A stretch of DNA of 64,000 bases from positions 256,501 to 320,500 of the forward strand of contig QWDA01000003.1 in NCBI GenBank assembly GCA_003605175.1, in the 5' to 3' direction. Position numbers and translations under genes: made by a program. Position 1 is the first letter of the stretch. Every line of letters starts with the position of its first letter. Origin of the DNA: Paracoccaceae bacterium. GTDB lineage: Bacteria; Pseudomonadota; Alphaproteobacteria; Rhodobacterales; Rhodobacteraceae. Below the pieces are notes generated by a model, which was given only the letters and a program-made list of their open reading frames with translations, did not search any database and was not told the origin of the DNA. Below are positions 1 to 7,925 of this stretch, piece after piece.

Positions 1-119
1 GAGAGACCGGTCTGTCCCTTGGCGAGATTGGCCAGATAGAGCGCGTTCGAGGCCTTGGCGGTGGAGTGGCCGGCATAGGTGCGGAACAGCCAGGGGCGGT
101 CTTTCGGCGGCTGTGACAT
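1..119 (-). CDS. ecm: Ethylmalonyl-CoA mutase, N-terminal fragment (cut by window edge)
   Basis: Only the first 39 codons are in the window. They start at the ATG complement at 117-119 and contain the N-terminal motif RPWLFRTYAGHSTAKASNAL, followed by LAKGQTGLS, which is typical of B12-dependent methylmalonyl/ethylmalonyl-CoA mutases of the MeaA type. In Rhodobacterales the enzyme isomerises (2R)-ethylmalonyl-CoA to methylsuccinyl-CoA in the cytoplasm. The crotonyl-CoA carboxylase/reductase gene about 1.7 kb away, which makes its substrate, favours Ecm over a true methylmalonyl-CoA mutase. It is transcribed away from the acyltransferase at 345. A GGAG lies about 10 bases upstream of the start. 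Confidence 0.85.
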   Translation of the reverse strand, partial: MSQPPKDRPWLFRTYAGHSTAKASNALYLANLAKGQTGL

Positions 120-163
120 GGTGCGGGTCTCCGAGATTGCGGCAATATTATTGCGTTTGGATG

Positions 164-193
164 TTGATATGGAAAACATTGTGCCATTGTCAA
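164..193 (-). promoter_or_regulatory. Candidate promoter of ecm
   Basis: On the minus strand a perfect TTGACA (188-193) is followed after 17 bases by ATATCA (165-170), or after 18 bases by TATCAA (164-169). The predicted start lies about 40 bases upstream of the ecm ATG. The leader just downstream holds TTGCGGCAA (137-145), an interrupted palindrome, followed by another TTGC at 151-154. These TTGC/GCAA half-sites recall the TTTGCAAA-type sites of short-chain acyl-CoA responsive regulators (RamB/PccR family), but that link is inference. Confidence 0.4.
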
Positions 194-259
194 TTCGCCG
201 CGTTGCAGCATGGCGGATTTGTTTGCCGGAAGGGGGCCGGGCCGGGTGGCGGCACGGCG

Positions 260-295
260 GTGTACAGGTTGTGTACGGGTTGTGTACGGGTTGTG
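260..295 (-). repeat. Three-unit 11-bp iteron element, copy A
   Basis: Read on the minus strand this is GCAC followed by three tandem 11-bp units of the form AACCYGTACAC (C, C, T at the variable base), ending in CCGC. It lies 50 bases upstream of the acyltransferase ATG in the ecm/acyltransferase divergent region. Three more copies with the same number of units lie at 43983-44018, 44073-44108 and 61724-61759. Function unknown. Confidence 0.9.
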
Positions 296-344
296 CCTGC
301 GCTTCGCCGTTTACCCCGGCCGGGGAAGTTGCAAAGCTCGGTTC

Positions 345-1748
345 ATGACAAGCACCGTGCAACTGCCGCTCTGGCTGTTCATTCTGATCCTGATCTTCGC
401 GACGGTGACCTTCGCGTCGCATTTCCTGTTCCCATCGGTGCGCTGGTTCCTGCGGCGCCGGGCGGAGCGGCTGGTGGAGGAGTTGAACAAGCGGCTGGAG
501 CGGCCGATCGAGCCGTTCAAGCTGGCGCGGCGGACTGACACGATCCAGCGCCTGATTTACGATCCGGAGGTCGTTAAGGCGGTGACCGAACATGCCGCCG
601 CGACCCGCGTGCGCGAGGACGTGGCCTTCGAGACGGCGAAACGCTACGCGCGGGAGATCGTGCCGGGCTTCAGCGCGCAGGCCTATTTCGGCTTTGCGAC
701 ACGGGCGGCGCGCTGGCTGTCGAAGAAACTCTTCACCGTGCGGCTGGGGCGCTACGACGCTGCCCAGCAGGCGGCGATCGGGTCTGACGCGACGGTGGTC
801 TATGTGATGAACCACCGCTCGAACATGGACTATGTGCTGGTCACCTATCTGATCGCGAACCGGGCGGCGCTGTCCTATGCAGTGGGCGAATGGGCACGGA
901 TCTGGCCGCTCCAGCCGCTGATCCGGGCGCTGGGCGGCTATTTCATCCGTCGTCGGTCGCGCAACGCGCTCTATCGCAAGGTGCTGGCGCGCTATGTGCA
1001 GATGGCGACGCAGGCGGGGGTGGCGCAGGCGATTTTCCCCGAGGGCGGGCTGAGCCAGGACGGGCGGGTGCATCAGCCGAAGCTGGGTTTGCTGAGCTAT
1101 ATCGTCTCGGAATTCGATCCGGGGGGGCGCGACGTCGTGTTCGTGCCGGTAGCGTTGAACTACGATCGGGTGATCGAGGATACGCTGCTGATCGAGGCGC
1201 GGCGCAAGGGCGAGAAACGCTATCGCGGGACGATCCCGTCGGCCACGGCCTTTACCATGCGCTATATCGCGCGGCGGTTCACCCATAGGGCCCAGCGGTT
1301 CGGGACGGCGGCCGTTTCGTTCGGCGAACCGCTGTCGCTCGCGTCCTTCGGGCCGGACCGGGATGCGACCGACGTCGCACGCGAGCTGATGGGCCGGATC
1401 GGGCGGGTGATGCCGGTGCTGCCCGTGCCGCTGGTGTCGTCTCTGCTGATCGGGACCGAAGGGGAGGTGGAGGAAACGGACCTGCTGGAGCAACTGCGTG
1501 ACCGGCTCGGCGTGCTTGCGGAGGACGGCGCGGTGATCCTCCTGCCCTCGGACGATCCGGCCGAGACGTTGGAGACCGGCCTAGCGCATCTGGCGCTTCG
1601 GAAGATCGTGGCGCGGGAGAACGGACGGGTGCAGGTACGGCCGGAGCGCGCCGACCTCGTGGCATTCTATGCCGCATCCATTTCACGGCTGGGCAAGGGC
1701 GCGCCACCGTTGCCGCACATAGATGTGGGGGAGTCGATTGAGACATAA
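345..1748 (+). CDS. Membrane-anchored glycerophosphate acyltransferase (PlsB/PlsC superfamily)
   Basis: 467 aa. A single membrane segment lies at about residues 9-28. The acyltransferase domain carries motif I NHRSNMD (156-162) and motif III FPEGG (231-235), the catalytic HX4D and acyl-acceptor motifs of glycerol-3-phosphate and 1-acylglycerol-3-phosphate acyltransferases. The C-terminal part (about 330-467) has no motif I recognise. The start was placed at the ATG before TSTVQLPLW because it gives a normal membrane anchor; an open frame further upstream runs through the iteron element and is unlikely to be translated. The gene sits between the divergent ecm and the co-directional ccr. Whether it acts in phospholipid synthesis or only shares this neighbourhood is not shown by the sequence. 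Confidence 0.8.
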   Translation: MTSTVQLPLWLFILILIFATVTFASHFLFPSVRWFLRRRAERLVEELNKRLERPIEPFKLARRTDTIQRLIYDPEVVKAVTEHAAATRVREDVAFETAKRYAREIVPGFSAQAYFGFATRAARWLSKKLFTVRLGRYDAAQQAAIGSDATVVYVMNHRSNMDYVLVTYLIANRAALSYAVGEWARIWPLQPLIRALGGYFIRRRSRNALYRKVLARYVQMATQAGVAQAIFPEGGLSQDGRVHQPKLGLLSYIVSEFDPGGRDVVFVPVALNYDRVIEDTLLIEARRKGEKRYRGTIPSATAFTMRYIARRFTHRAQRFGTAAVSFGEPLSLASFGPDRDATDVARELMGRIGRVMPVLPVPLVSSLLIGTEGEVEETDLLEQLRDRLGVLAEDGAVILLPSDDPAETLETGLAHLALRKIVARENGRVQVRPERADLVAFYAASISRLGKGAPPLPHIDVGESIET

Positions 1749-1853
1749 AGTTTCAATATATACCCCAAAAGTATTTGCATTATTACCTTGTGCCGATTAC
1801 GCATCTGCGAAAGGCGCGCGATTCTGCAGCGCGGCGGAACGATGGAGACAGCG

Positions 1854-3158
1854 ATGGCACTGGATACGAAGGCCCCTCCGATGACGACAAGCTACGATGC
1901 GACCGAGAAGGACCTCTACGAAGTGGGCGAGTTGCCGCCTCTCGGCCATGTGCCGGCGCAGATGCATGCTTGGGCGATCCGCCGCGAGCGCCACGGGGAG
2001 CCGGCTACGGCGATGCAGAAGGAAGTGGTCGGCACGCCTTCGATCGACAGCCACGAAGTGCTGATCCTCGTGATGGCGGCGGGCGTGAACTATAACGGTG
2101 TCTGGGCCGCCTTGGGGACGCCGATCAGCCCGTTCGACGGGCACGGGGAGCCCTATCACATCGCGGGCTCCGACGCGGCAGGCATCGTCTGGGCGGTCGG
2201 CGACAAGGTCACGCGCTGGAAGGTGGGCGACGAGGTCGTGGTGCACTGCAACCAGGACGATGGCGACGACGAGGAGTGCAACGGCGGCGATCCCATGTTC
2301 TCCACATCCCAGCGGATCTGGGGCTACGAGACCCCGGACGGCTCCTTCGCCCAGTTCTGTCGGGTGCAGTCGCAGCAACTGATGCCGCGGCCGAAGCATC
2401 TGACCTGGGAGGAGTCGGCCTGCTACACGCTGACGCTGGCCACCGCCTACCGGATGCTGTTCGGCCACGAGCCGCACGATCTCAAGCCGGGCCAGAACGT
2501 GCTGGTCTGGGGCGCCTCGGGTGGGCTCGGCTCCTATGCGATCCAGTTGATCAACACCGCGGGTGCGAACGCGATCGGCGTGATCTCGGAAGAGGACAAG
2601 CGCGACTTCGTCATGGGGCTGGGCGCCAAGGGTGTGATCAACCGCAAGGACTTCAACTGCTGGGGTCAGCTCCCGAAGGTGAACACGCCGGAATACAAGG
2701 AATGGTTCAACGAGGCGCGGAAGTTCGGCAAGGCGATATGGGAGATCACCGGCAAGGGTGTGAATGTCGACATGGTGTTCGAGCATCCGGGCGAGGCGAC
2801 GTTCCCGGTGTCGACCTTCGTGGTGAAGAAGGGCGGCATGGTGGTGATCTGCGCCGGCACGACCGGATACAACCTGACCTTCGACGTGCGTTACATGTGG
2901 ATGCACCAGAAGCGGCTTCAGGGCAGCCACTTCGCGCATCTGAAACAGGCATCTTCGGCGAACAAGCTGATGCTCGAGCGGCGACTCGACCCATGCATGT
3001 CGGAAGTGTTCCCCTGGGATCAGCTCCCGGACGCGCATATGAAGATGTTGAAGAACGAGCACAAGCCGGGCAACATGTCGGTGCTCGTCCAGGCGCCGCG
3101 GACCGGGCTCAGAACCGTCGAGGATGTGATCGAGGCGAGCCCCTATCACAACGGTTGA
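1854..3158 (+). CDS. ccr: Crotonyl-CoA carboxylase/reductase
   Basis: 434 aa, the usual family length. It carries out NADPH-dependent reductive carboxylation of crotonyl-CoA to ethylmalonyl-CoA, the key step of the ethylmalonyl-CoA pathway for acetate assimilation. It is a medium-chain dehydrogenase/reductase: substrate-domain motif VMAAGVNYNGVWAALG (about 73-88) and nucleotide-binding motif WGASGGLGSYA (219-229). The start is the ATG of MALD because GGAGA lies 5 bases before it; an in-frame ATG 12 bases upstream has no good ribosome site. It lies 105 bases after the acyltransferase, in an AT-rich gap containing TTTGCATTATTA, and is followed by a GC hairpin. Its pairing with ecm makes the assignment firm. 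Confidence 0.95.
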   Translation: MALDTKAPPMTTSYDATEKDLYEVGELPPLGHVPAQMHAWAIRRERHGEPATAMQKEVVGTPSIDSHEVLILVMAAGVNYNGVWAALGTPISPFDGHGEPYHIAGSDAAGIVWAVGDKVTRWKVGDEVVVHCNQDDGDDEECNGGDPMFSTSQRIWGYETPDGSFAQFCRVQSQQLMPRPKHLTWEESACYTLTLATAYRMLFGHEPHDLKPGQNVLVWGASGGLGSYAIQLINTAGANAIGVISEEDKRDFVMGLGAKGVINRKDFNCWGQLPKVNTPEYKEWFNEARKFGKAIWEITGKGVNVDMVFEHPGEATFPVSTFVVKKGGMVVICAGTTGYNLTFDVRYMWMHQKRLQGSHFAHLKQASSANKLMLERRLDPCMSEVFPWDQLPDAHMKMLKNEHKPGNMSVLVQAPRTGLRTVEDVIEASPYHNG

Positions 3159-3183
3159 TTCGAACCCGATTTCGCGCCTCCGT

Positions 3184-3204
3184 CGCCCCCGGATTTCGGG
3201 GGCG
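3184..3204 (+). terminator. Hairpin downstream of ccr
   Basis: Perfect 8-bp stem CGCCCCCG/CGGGGGCG with a 5-base loop, 26 bases after the ccr stop. No clear T-run follows, so termination may be weak or factor-assisted. Confidence 0.5.
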
Positions 3205-3313
3205 AACTCGTTCCGAGACGTGGAATCAACGGGCTGCAGGAAGCCTTCTCGCTATTTTTGGGGAGTTGTTTTCCGTGAATGGTTCGACGGATCCTTGTCG
3301 TGCTAAAGTTGTG

Positions 3314-3329
3314 TTAATGAATTGTTAAC
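3314..3329 (+). promoter_or_regulatory. CtrA-type binding site upstream of the luxR locus
   Basis: The sequence TTAA-N7-TTAAC (TTAA 3314-3317, spacer TGAATTG, TTAAC 3325-3329) matches the alphaproteobacterial CtrA consensus exactly. It ends 19 bases before the small ORF at 3349 that leads the luxR/luxI locus. Established knowledge: in several Rhodobacterales quorum sensing and the CtrA phosphorelay regulate one another. Direct CtrA control of this locus is inference. Confidence 0.6.
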
Positions 3330-3348
3330 AACTTGATCCGAGGCTGGC

Positions 3349-3564
3349 ATGGCGAACGACTGGATACTGCACGTGATCGAGGATCTGCGGCGTTTTGCGG
3401 ACATGAACGACATGTCGCAACTGTCGAAGCAACTTGGAATTGCTGCGTGTGTCGCGACACGCGAGCTGGGAAAAGACCGGCAGAAAAAGCCGGTGGGGAC
3501 GATGGTTGATGCCGGAGTTGGTGGAGCCGTTTCTAGACAACTTGCAACAGGTCAGGACGCTTGA
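3349..3564 (+). CDS. Small protein encoded immediately upstream of and overlapping luxR
   Basis: 71 aa, beginning MANDWILHVIEDLRRFA. GAGG lies 8 bases before the ATG. From memory, short proteins with this N-terminal pattern (DWIL-x-VI/L-x-DLR-x-FA) precede luxR genes in other Rhodobacterales, so I treat it as real. The N-terminal half looks amphipathic and helical; the last third reads like frame-shifted low-complexity sequence. The luxR start at 3509 lies inside this gene (56-base overlap), so translation of the two may be coupled. No function can be assigned. Confidence 0.6.
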   Translation: MANDWILHVIEDLRRFADMNDMSQLSKQLGIAACVATRELGKDRQKKPVGTMVDAGVGGAVSRQLATGQDA

Positions 3565-4222
3565 CGAACTGACCCGGCATATCGTCGAACTGCGGGATAC
3601 GCTGGATGTCGAGCACGTTGTCTACCATTCGGTCAACAGCACCGGCGAACAATATGCGGCGCTGACCTATTCGGACGAATGGGTCGAACGGTACCTCGAC
3701 AAGAACTACGCACGCATCGATCCCGTGGTCCAGGGCTGCTATCGGCGGTTCGTTCCGGTGGACTGGAAGGCGCTCGACTGGTCCGGGAAACAGCAACGCG
3801 ACTTCATGGCGGAGGCGATAGATGCCGGTGTCGGCAATCAAGGCTTCTCGCTTCCGATCCGGGGCCCGAACGGGCAGTTCGCCTGTTTCACCGTCAATCA
3901 TCGCAGCAGTGACGACCAATGGGAGAAATATACCCGCGAAAACATGCGGGCGGTGATCCTCGCGGCTCATTTCGTGAATCAGAAAGCGCTGGAGATCGAG
4001 CGGGGGACAGACCTGGTGGACCAGAAGAGCCTGTCTCCACGAGAGGTCGACACGCTGAGGCTTCTTGCCATGGGGTACAGCCGTGCCCAGGCTTCTGATG
4101 CACTTTCGATTTCCGAGCATACACTCCGGGTCTACCTTGAAAGCGCCCGTTTCAAGCTCGGCGCCTCGAACACGACCCATGCGGTGGCCCGCGCCTTGTC
4201 GCTCGGGCTGATCGTCATCTAA
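3509..4222 (+). CDS. LuxR-family acyl-homoserine-lactone responsive regulator
   Basis: 237 aa, typical of the family. The N-terminal autoinducer-binding domain has the conserved residues W58, Y62, D71, P72, W86 and G112 (positions equivalent to TraR W57, Y61, D70, P71, W85, G113). The C-terminal LuxR helix-turn-helix (about 174-237) keeps E179, L183 and G189. The start is the ATG of MPELVEPF; a longer frame from 3434 adds residues without family resemblance. The cognate synthase gene follows 110 bases downstream. The protein probably binds acyl-HSL and controls luxI and other genes. A perfect CtrA-type box lies upstream of the locus. Confidence 0.9.
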   Translation: MPELVEPFLDNLQQVRTLDELTRHIVELRDTLDVEHVVYHSVNSTGEQYAALTYSDEWVERYLDKNYARIDPVVQGCYRRFVPVDWKALDWSGKQQRDFMAEAIDAGVGNQGFSLPIRGPNGQFACFTVNHRSSDDQWEKYTRENMRAVILAAHFVNQKALEIERGTDLVDQKSLSPREVDTLRLLAMGYSRAQASDALSISEHTLRVYLESARFKLGASNTTHAVARALSLGLIVI

Positions 4223-4304
4223 AACTTTAAAAAATCGACCTTTAAGTAAAGACTTCAAGAACGTTCGCGGTATCTGCGCGGCGTTAACCAACTTCCGTTC
4301 TGAT

Positions 4305-4324
4305 CGTTCACAGGTGATCGAACG
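4305..4324 (+). promoter_or_regulatory. Possible 20-bp dyad (lux-box-like) before luxI
   Basis: CGTTC (4305-4309) and GAACG (4320-4324) form a dyad with exactly lux-box length (5+10+5), but it ends at the luxI ribosome site. A second CGTTC lies at 4296-4300, and GAACGTTC, a perfect palindrome, at 4259-4266. A TTAACC half-site occurs at 4284-4289. The location next to the Shine-Dalgarno would fit repression or post-initiation control better than activation. Weak evidence. Confidence 0.25.
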
Positions 4325-4332
4325 GAGGTTGC

Positions 4333-4965
4333 ATGATCCGGTATCTAAGCTCCTGTGAGCTTTCCCACTTCCCCAAGCTTCAGAAAACCATGTTCCGGGA
4401 CCGCGCCGCGCAGTTCGTCAAGCGGCTGGGCTGGAGCATCTCGGTGAACGACGACGGCGAAGAGCGGGACCAGTACGATATTCTGAACCCGACCTACGTG
4501 ATCTGGGAGAACCGCGACGGGAGCCATGGCGGCTCGATGCGGTTCCTGCCGACCACGGGCCGCACCATGGTGGAGGAGCATTTCCTGCACCTGACCGGCG
4601 GTGTGGCGTTCAAGAGCCCGAAGGTCTGGGAATGCACCCGGTTCTGCCTGGCTCCCGGCGCGGGTGCGAATGTGGCGCCGGCACTGATGCTTGGGGGGAT
4701 GGAACTGGGCCTCGGTCTCGGGCTGAAACAGGCGATCGGTGTGTTCGATACGCGGATGACGCGGATCTACCGCCGGCTGGGCTGGCCGCCGAACGTGCTC
4801 GGCACCGAGGGCGCAGGGCGTGCGGCGATCTCGGCCGGGATATGGAACTACGACCGGATGCTGCGGCCGGGCCTCCTGCAGCGGGCGGGAATTCCGTCGG
4901 AGCTTTCGAGCGCCTGGTTCGAGCGCTCCTACGAGGGCATGTCGGAACTGGCCGAAGCCGTCTGA
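4333..4965 (+). CDS. Acyl-homoserine-lactone synthase (LuxI family)
   Basis: 210 aa, usual length. It makes the acyl-HSL signal from S-adenosylmethionine and acyl-ACP. The invariant residues are present in order: R24, F28, W34, E44, D46, D49, R70, F84, E100 and R103, in the motifs FRDRAAQF, LGW, MRFLPTTGRTM and VWECTRF. GGAGG lies 4 bases before the ATG. The gene pairs with the luxR gene upstream on the same strand. The acyl-chain length cannot be read from the sequence. Confidence 0.95.
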   Translation: MIRYLSSCELSHFPKLQKTMFRDRAAQFVKRLGWSISVNDDGEERDQYDILNPTYVIWENRDGSHGGSMRFLPTTGRTMVEEHFLHLTGGVAFKSPKVWECTRFCLAPGAGANVAPALMLGGMELGLGLGLKQAIGVFDTRMTRIYRRLGWPPNVLGTEGAGRAAISAGIWNYDRMLRPGLLQRAGIPSELSSAWFERSYEGMSELAEAV

Positions 4966-5007
4966 TCCCGCTGGCCCCGGCGGGCCGGCGCGCGTAGGGT
5001 CGGGCAC

Positions 5008-6537
5008 ATGTCCGTGCCCGCCCTCGCCCTTTCCGATGATCAGGCCGAAGCCTACGACCTTGTCTCCGAGGTCCTGCGCGAGGCGGGGATCGACCTCGAC
5101 AATGGCGTGGCGACCCCCAGGGCGGGCCAGCGGGAACAGGTGCTCGCGGTTCTCGGCAAGGCGGGGACCGGCAAGACGTTGCTCCTGGCGGAGCTGTCAA
5201 GGGGGCTCGCCGAGGCGGGTGTGGAGACGATCTCGGGTGACTACGAGAGCCGCCGAGCCAAGACGCACCGGACGCTGGCGATCCTGGCGCCGACCAACAA
5301 GGCGGCGAGCGTGCTCCGCGCCCGCGGCGTGCCGGCGACGACCATCCACCGGATCATCTACACGCCTGTCTACGATCCCGAGTTCGAGAAGGTTGCGGAA
5401 TGGCTCGCCGGCGAGGGTGAGCGTCCAGTGATCGCGGCGCTGACGGATGCGGCGCTCGACCGGGCCAAGGCTTTCTTCGACAGGCAAGGATCGGTGCCCG
5501 GCGCCCTGGCGGCTGCGGGGCTGCGCGGCTCGGACTTCATTACCGGCTGGAAGCGGCGCGAAGACCCTCTGGATATTGGCTTCATCGACGAATCCTCGAT
5601 GCTGGACGAACGCCAGTTCGCGGATCTGAAGGAGATCTTCCCGACGCTGATCCTGTTCGGCGACCCGGCGCAGCTCGCGCCGGTGAACCAGTCGGGTTCG
5701 ATGGTGTTCGAAGCGCTGCCCGAGGCGCGGCGGTTGTCGCTGAGCCGGGTGCACCGCCAGGATGCGGGCAACCCGATCCTCGATCTCGCCCATGCGCTGG
5801 GAGATGCGGAACTGAGCTTCGAGCGGTTCGAGCAGATGGTCGAAGACGCCGCGAAAAAGGATTCGCGGGTCGTTCTGGCCGAGCGTGTGGATGCCGACCT
5901 GATGGCGCGCTCGCCGGTGCTGGTGTGGCGGAACGCGACGCGGATCCGGCTGATCCAGGCGTTCCGGGCCGCCCATGGCGCGACGCTGGAGGCACTCCTG
6001 CCGGGCGAGCCGCTGATCTGCGACGGGATCGAGCTGCCCTTGAAGCACCGCAAGCGGCGGATCGAGCTGGAGACGCGGGGGCTGATCAAGGGCGCGCAGG
6101 CGATCTATCTGGGGCCGGGGCGGCGGAGCGGATTCTCCCGGCTGCATCTCGTCGGCGCGGACGATCCGCAGATCTCGGTCGCCTCGATCGTCAAGATCGA
6201 GGTGCCGGGCGAGGAGGAGCCGTTCATCCCCTATGCCGCGACGATGGGCGCGGCGTTCCTGCACGGCGCGGCGGTGACGATTCACAAGGCACAGGGCTCC
6301 CAATGGGAGGATGTGCAGGTCTTTGCGCCCGATCTTTACGCAGCGGCGCGGGCCGGGCGGGTCGAGGCGGGGATCCCGCTCTGGAAGCGGCTGGCCTATG
6401 TGGCGATCACCCGGGCTTCGGAGCGGCTGCTTTGGGTTACGCGCTACCGACTGGCGCGGCCGCAGCAAGCGCTGACCACCGACGACCTGGAAGCGGGGGC
6501 GCCGCTGGCGCTCCAGAGCGAGGAGGCGGAGGGGTGA
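5008..6537 (+). CDS. RecD-like SF1B DNA helicase / AAA ATPase
   Basis: 509 aa. Walker A GKAGTGKT lies at residues 50-57, motif Ia APTNKAASVL about 95, Walker B FIDESSML about 192, motif III GDPAQLAPV about 217, and a C-terminal UvrD_C_2-type segment with TIHKAQGSQWEDV and YVAITRASERL (about 430-480). These are the motifs of single-subunit RecD/TraA-like 5'-3' helicases. No nuclease or RecB/RecC partner lies nearby, so the protein is probably a stand-alone repair or recombination helicase. It lies 42 bases after luxI and could be partly co-transcribed with it. Confidence 0.85.
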   Translation: MSVPALALSDDQAEAYDLVSEVLREAGIDLDNGVATPRAGQREQVLAVLGKAGTGKTLLLAELSRGLAEAGVETISGDYESRRAKTHRTLAILAPTNKAASVLRARGVPATTIHRIIYTPVYDPEFEKVAEWLAGEGERPVIAALTDAALDRAKAFFDRQGSVPGALAAAGLRGSDFITGWKRREDPLDIGFIDESSMLDERQFADLKEIFPTLILFGDPAQLAPVNQSGSMVFEALPEARRLSLSRVHRQDAGNPILDLAHALGDAELSFERFEQMVEDAAKKDSRVVLAERVDADLMARSPVLVWRNATRIRLIQAFRAAHGATLEALLPGEPLICDGIELPLKHRKRRIELETRGLIKGAQAIYLGPGRRSGFSRLHLVGADDPQISVASIVKIEVPGEEEPFIPYAATMGAAFLHGAAVTIHKAQGSQWEDVQVFAPDLYAAARAGRVEAGIPLWKRLAYVAITRASERLLWVTRYRLARPQQALTTDDLEAGAPLALQSEEAEG

Positions 6538-6629
6538 CCCGTGCGGATGGCGGAAATGTTGCTCGAGCGAATGTGCATTTCACGCCGATGATGGCGACGA
6601 AGGTGCCGTGTATCGGCCGGGGGTGAGAA

Positions 6630-7925
6630 ATGGAAACGGACGAGAAACTGGACAAGGCGATTGCCCGTCATCAGGAGGGGGATCTCGACGGGGCCGGCGC
6701 GGTCTACGAGGCGATCCTGAAGGACGATCCGGAGAACCATCGGGCATTGTCGGCCTCGGCAATCCTGGCGCATCAACGCGGCAAGAGCGACGAGGCGATC
6801 GGTCTTCTGGAGCGTGCCATTGCCGCGGCGCCGACCGAGGCGGGCTACCACAACAACCTGGGCAATATCTACCGCCGCAAGGCACGGCCGGAAAAGGCGC
6901 TGGAATGCTATCGCAAGGCCGCGGCGCTGGAACCGACCAATGTCGAGACCCTGTGCAATGTGGGCTCGCTCTGCCGCCGGCTGTCGCTGAACGAGGATGC
7001 GCGGGAGATCTTCGAGACGGTGAAGAAGCTGGCGCCGGACCATCCGGAGACCAACCATAATCTGGCGCTTGTCTATGCCTCGCTCGACATGGAGAAGGAG
7101 GCGCTCGACTGCATCGAGGCCTGCCATGCCGAGGGCGTGCCGCGGGAGCTGGTGCCCACCTATCACGCGCGGGTTCTGACCCGGTTCGGGCGGCGCGACG
7201 CGGCGATTGCACTCCTCGAACGATGCCTCGCCGCGCGGCCCGACGACCCGGAAATTTCCTACGAGCTGACCGCAATGAAGGGCGAGTTGGGCGCGCGGGC
7301 GCCCGACGACTATGTGCGCAAGCATTTCGATGGATTCGCGGAGGGGTTCGACAGCCAGTTGGCATCGCTCGACTATAGCGCGCCGAAGCTCGTTGGCGAT
7401 CTGGCGACGACCCTGATCGGTGAACACAAGCTGCGGCTGATCCTTGATCTCGGCTGCGGCACGGGCCTTGTGGGCCCCTATCTGCGGCCGCTTTGCGAGC
7501 AACTCGTCGGGGTCGATCTGTCACGCGGGATGCTGCGCTTTGCCGAGGCGCGGAAGATCTATGACGACCTTGTCGAGATGGAACTCACACAGGCCCTGCA
7601 GGAGGCGCCGGAGCGGGCGTTCGACCTGGCGACGGCGGCCGACACCCTCTGCTATTTCGGCGATCTTGGCGGAGTGTTCACCGGGCTCGCGCGCGCGCTT
7701 CGGCCGGGTGGTGCCTTCATCGGCACGGTCGAGTGGCACGAGGGTGACGAAGGTCCGAAGATCCTCGACAGCGGGCGCTACAGCCATTCCGAGGCCTATG
7801 TTCAGGCCACCGCCGAAAGCGCCGGGCTGGCGATGCGTATCGCGCAGATCCACGATCTTCGCATGGAGTTCGGGTTTCCGGTCAAGGGGCTGGTCTTCGC
7901 GTTGGAAAACCCTGCGGGTCACTGA
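6630..7925 (+). CDS. TPR-repeat protein with C-terminal SAM-dependent methyltransferase domain
   Basis: 431 aa. The N-terminal half (about 1-215) is a run of tetratricopeptide repeats (for example DEAIGLLERAIAAAPTEAGYH and PEKALECYRKAAALEPTN). The C-terminal half is a class I methyltransferase with motif I LDLGCGTGLVGPYL (about 272-285) and the acidic VGVDLS (about 294-299). The layout suggests that the TPR arm recruits a protein or other substrate for methylation; the substrate is unknown. GGGGG lies 8 bases before the ATG. The 3' end overlaps the convergent gene by 7 bases. Confidence 0.85.
   Translation: METDEKLDKAIARHQEGDLDGAGAVYEAILKDDPENHRALSASAILAHQRGKSDEAIGLLERAIAAAPTEAGYHNNLGNIYRRKARPEKALECYRKAAALEPTNVETLCNVGSLCRRLSLNEDAREIFETVKKLAPDHPETNHNLALVYASLDMEKEALDCIEACHAEGVPRELVPTYHARVLTRFGRRDAAIALLERCLAARPDDPEISYELTAMKGELGARAPDDYVRKHFDGFAEGFDSQLASLDYSAPKLVGDLATTLIGEHKLRLILDLGCGTGLVGPYLRPLCEQLVGVDLSRGMLRFAEARKIYDDLVEMELTQALQEAPERAFDLATAADTLCYFGDLGGVFTGLARALRPGGAFIGTVEWHEGDEGPKILDSGRYSHSEAYVQATAESAGLAMRIAQIHDLRMEFGFPVKGLVFALENPAGH

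Noticed and set aside
3158-3176. tRNA T-arm-like GATTCGAACCC after ccr
   Set aside because: No matching acceptor, D or anticodon arms around it; the string sits at the end of the ccr gene.
4305-4324. A confident lux box for luxI
   Set aside because: Only the outer 5 bp of each arm match and the site touches the ribosome-binding site; kept only as a low-confidence feature.
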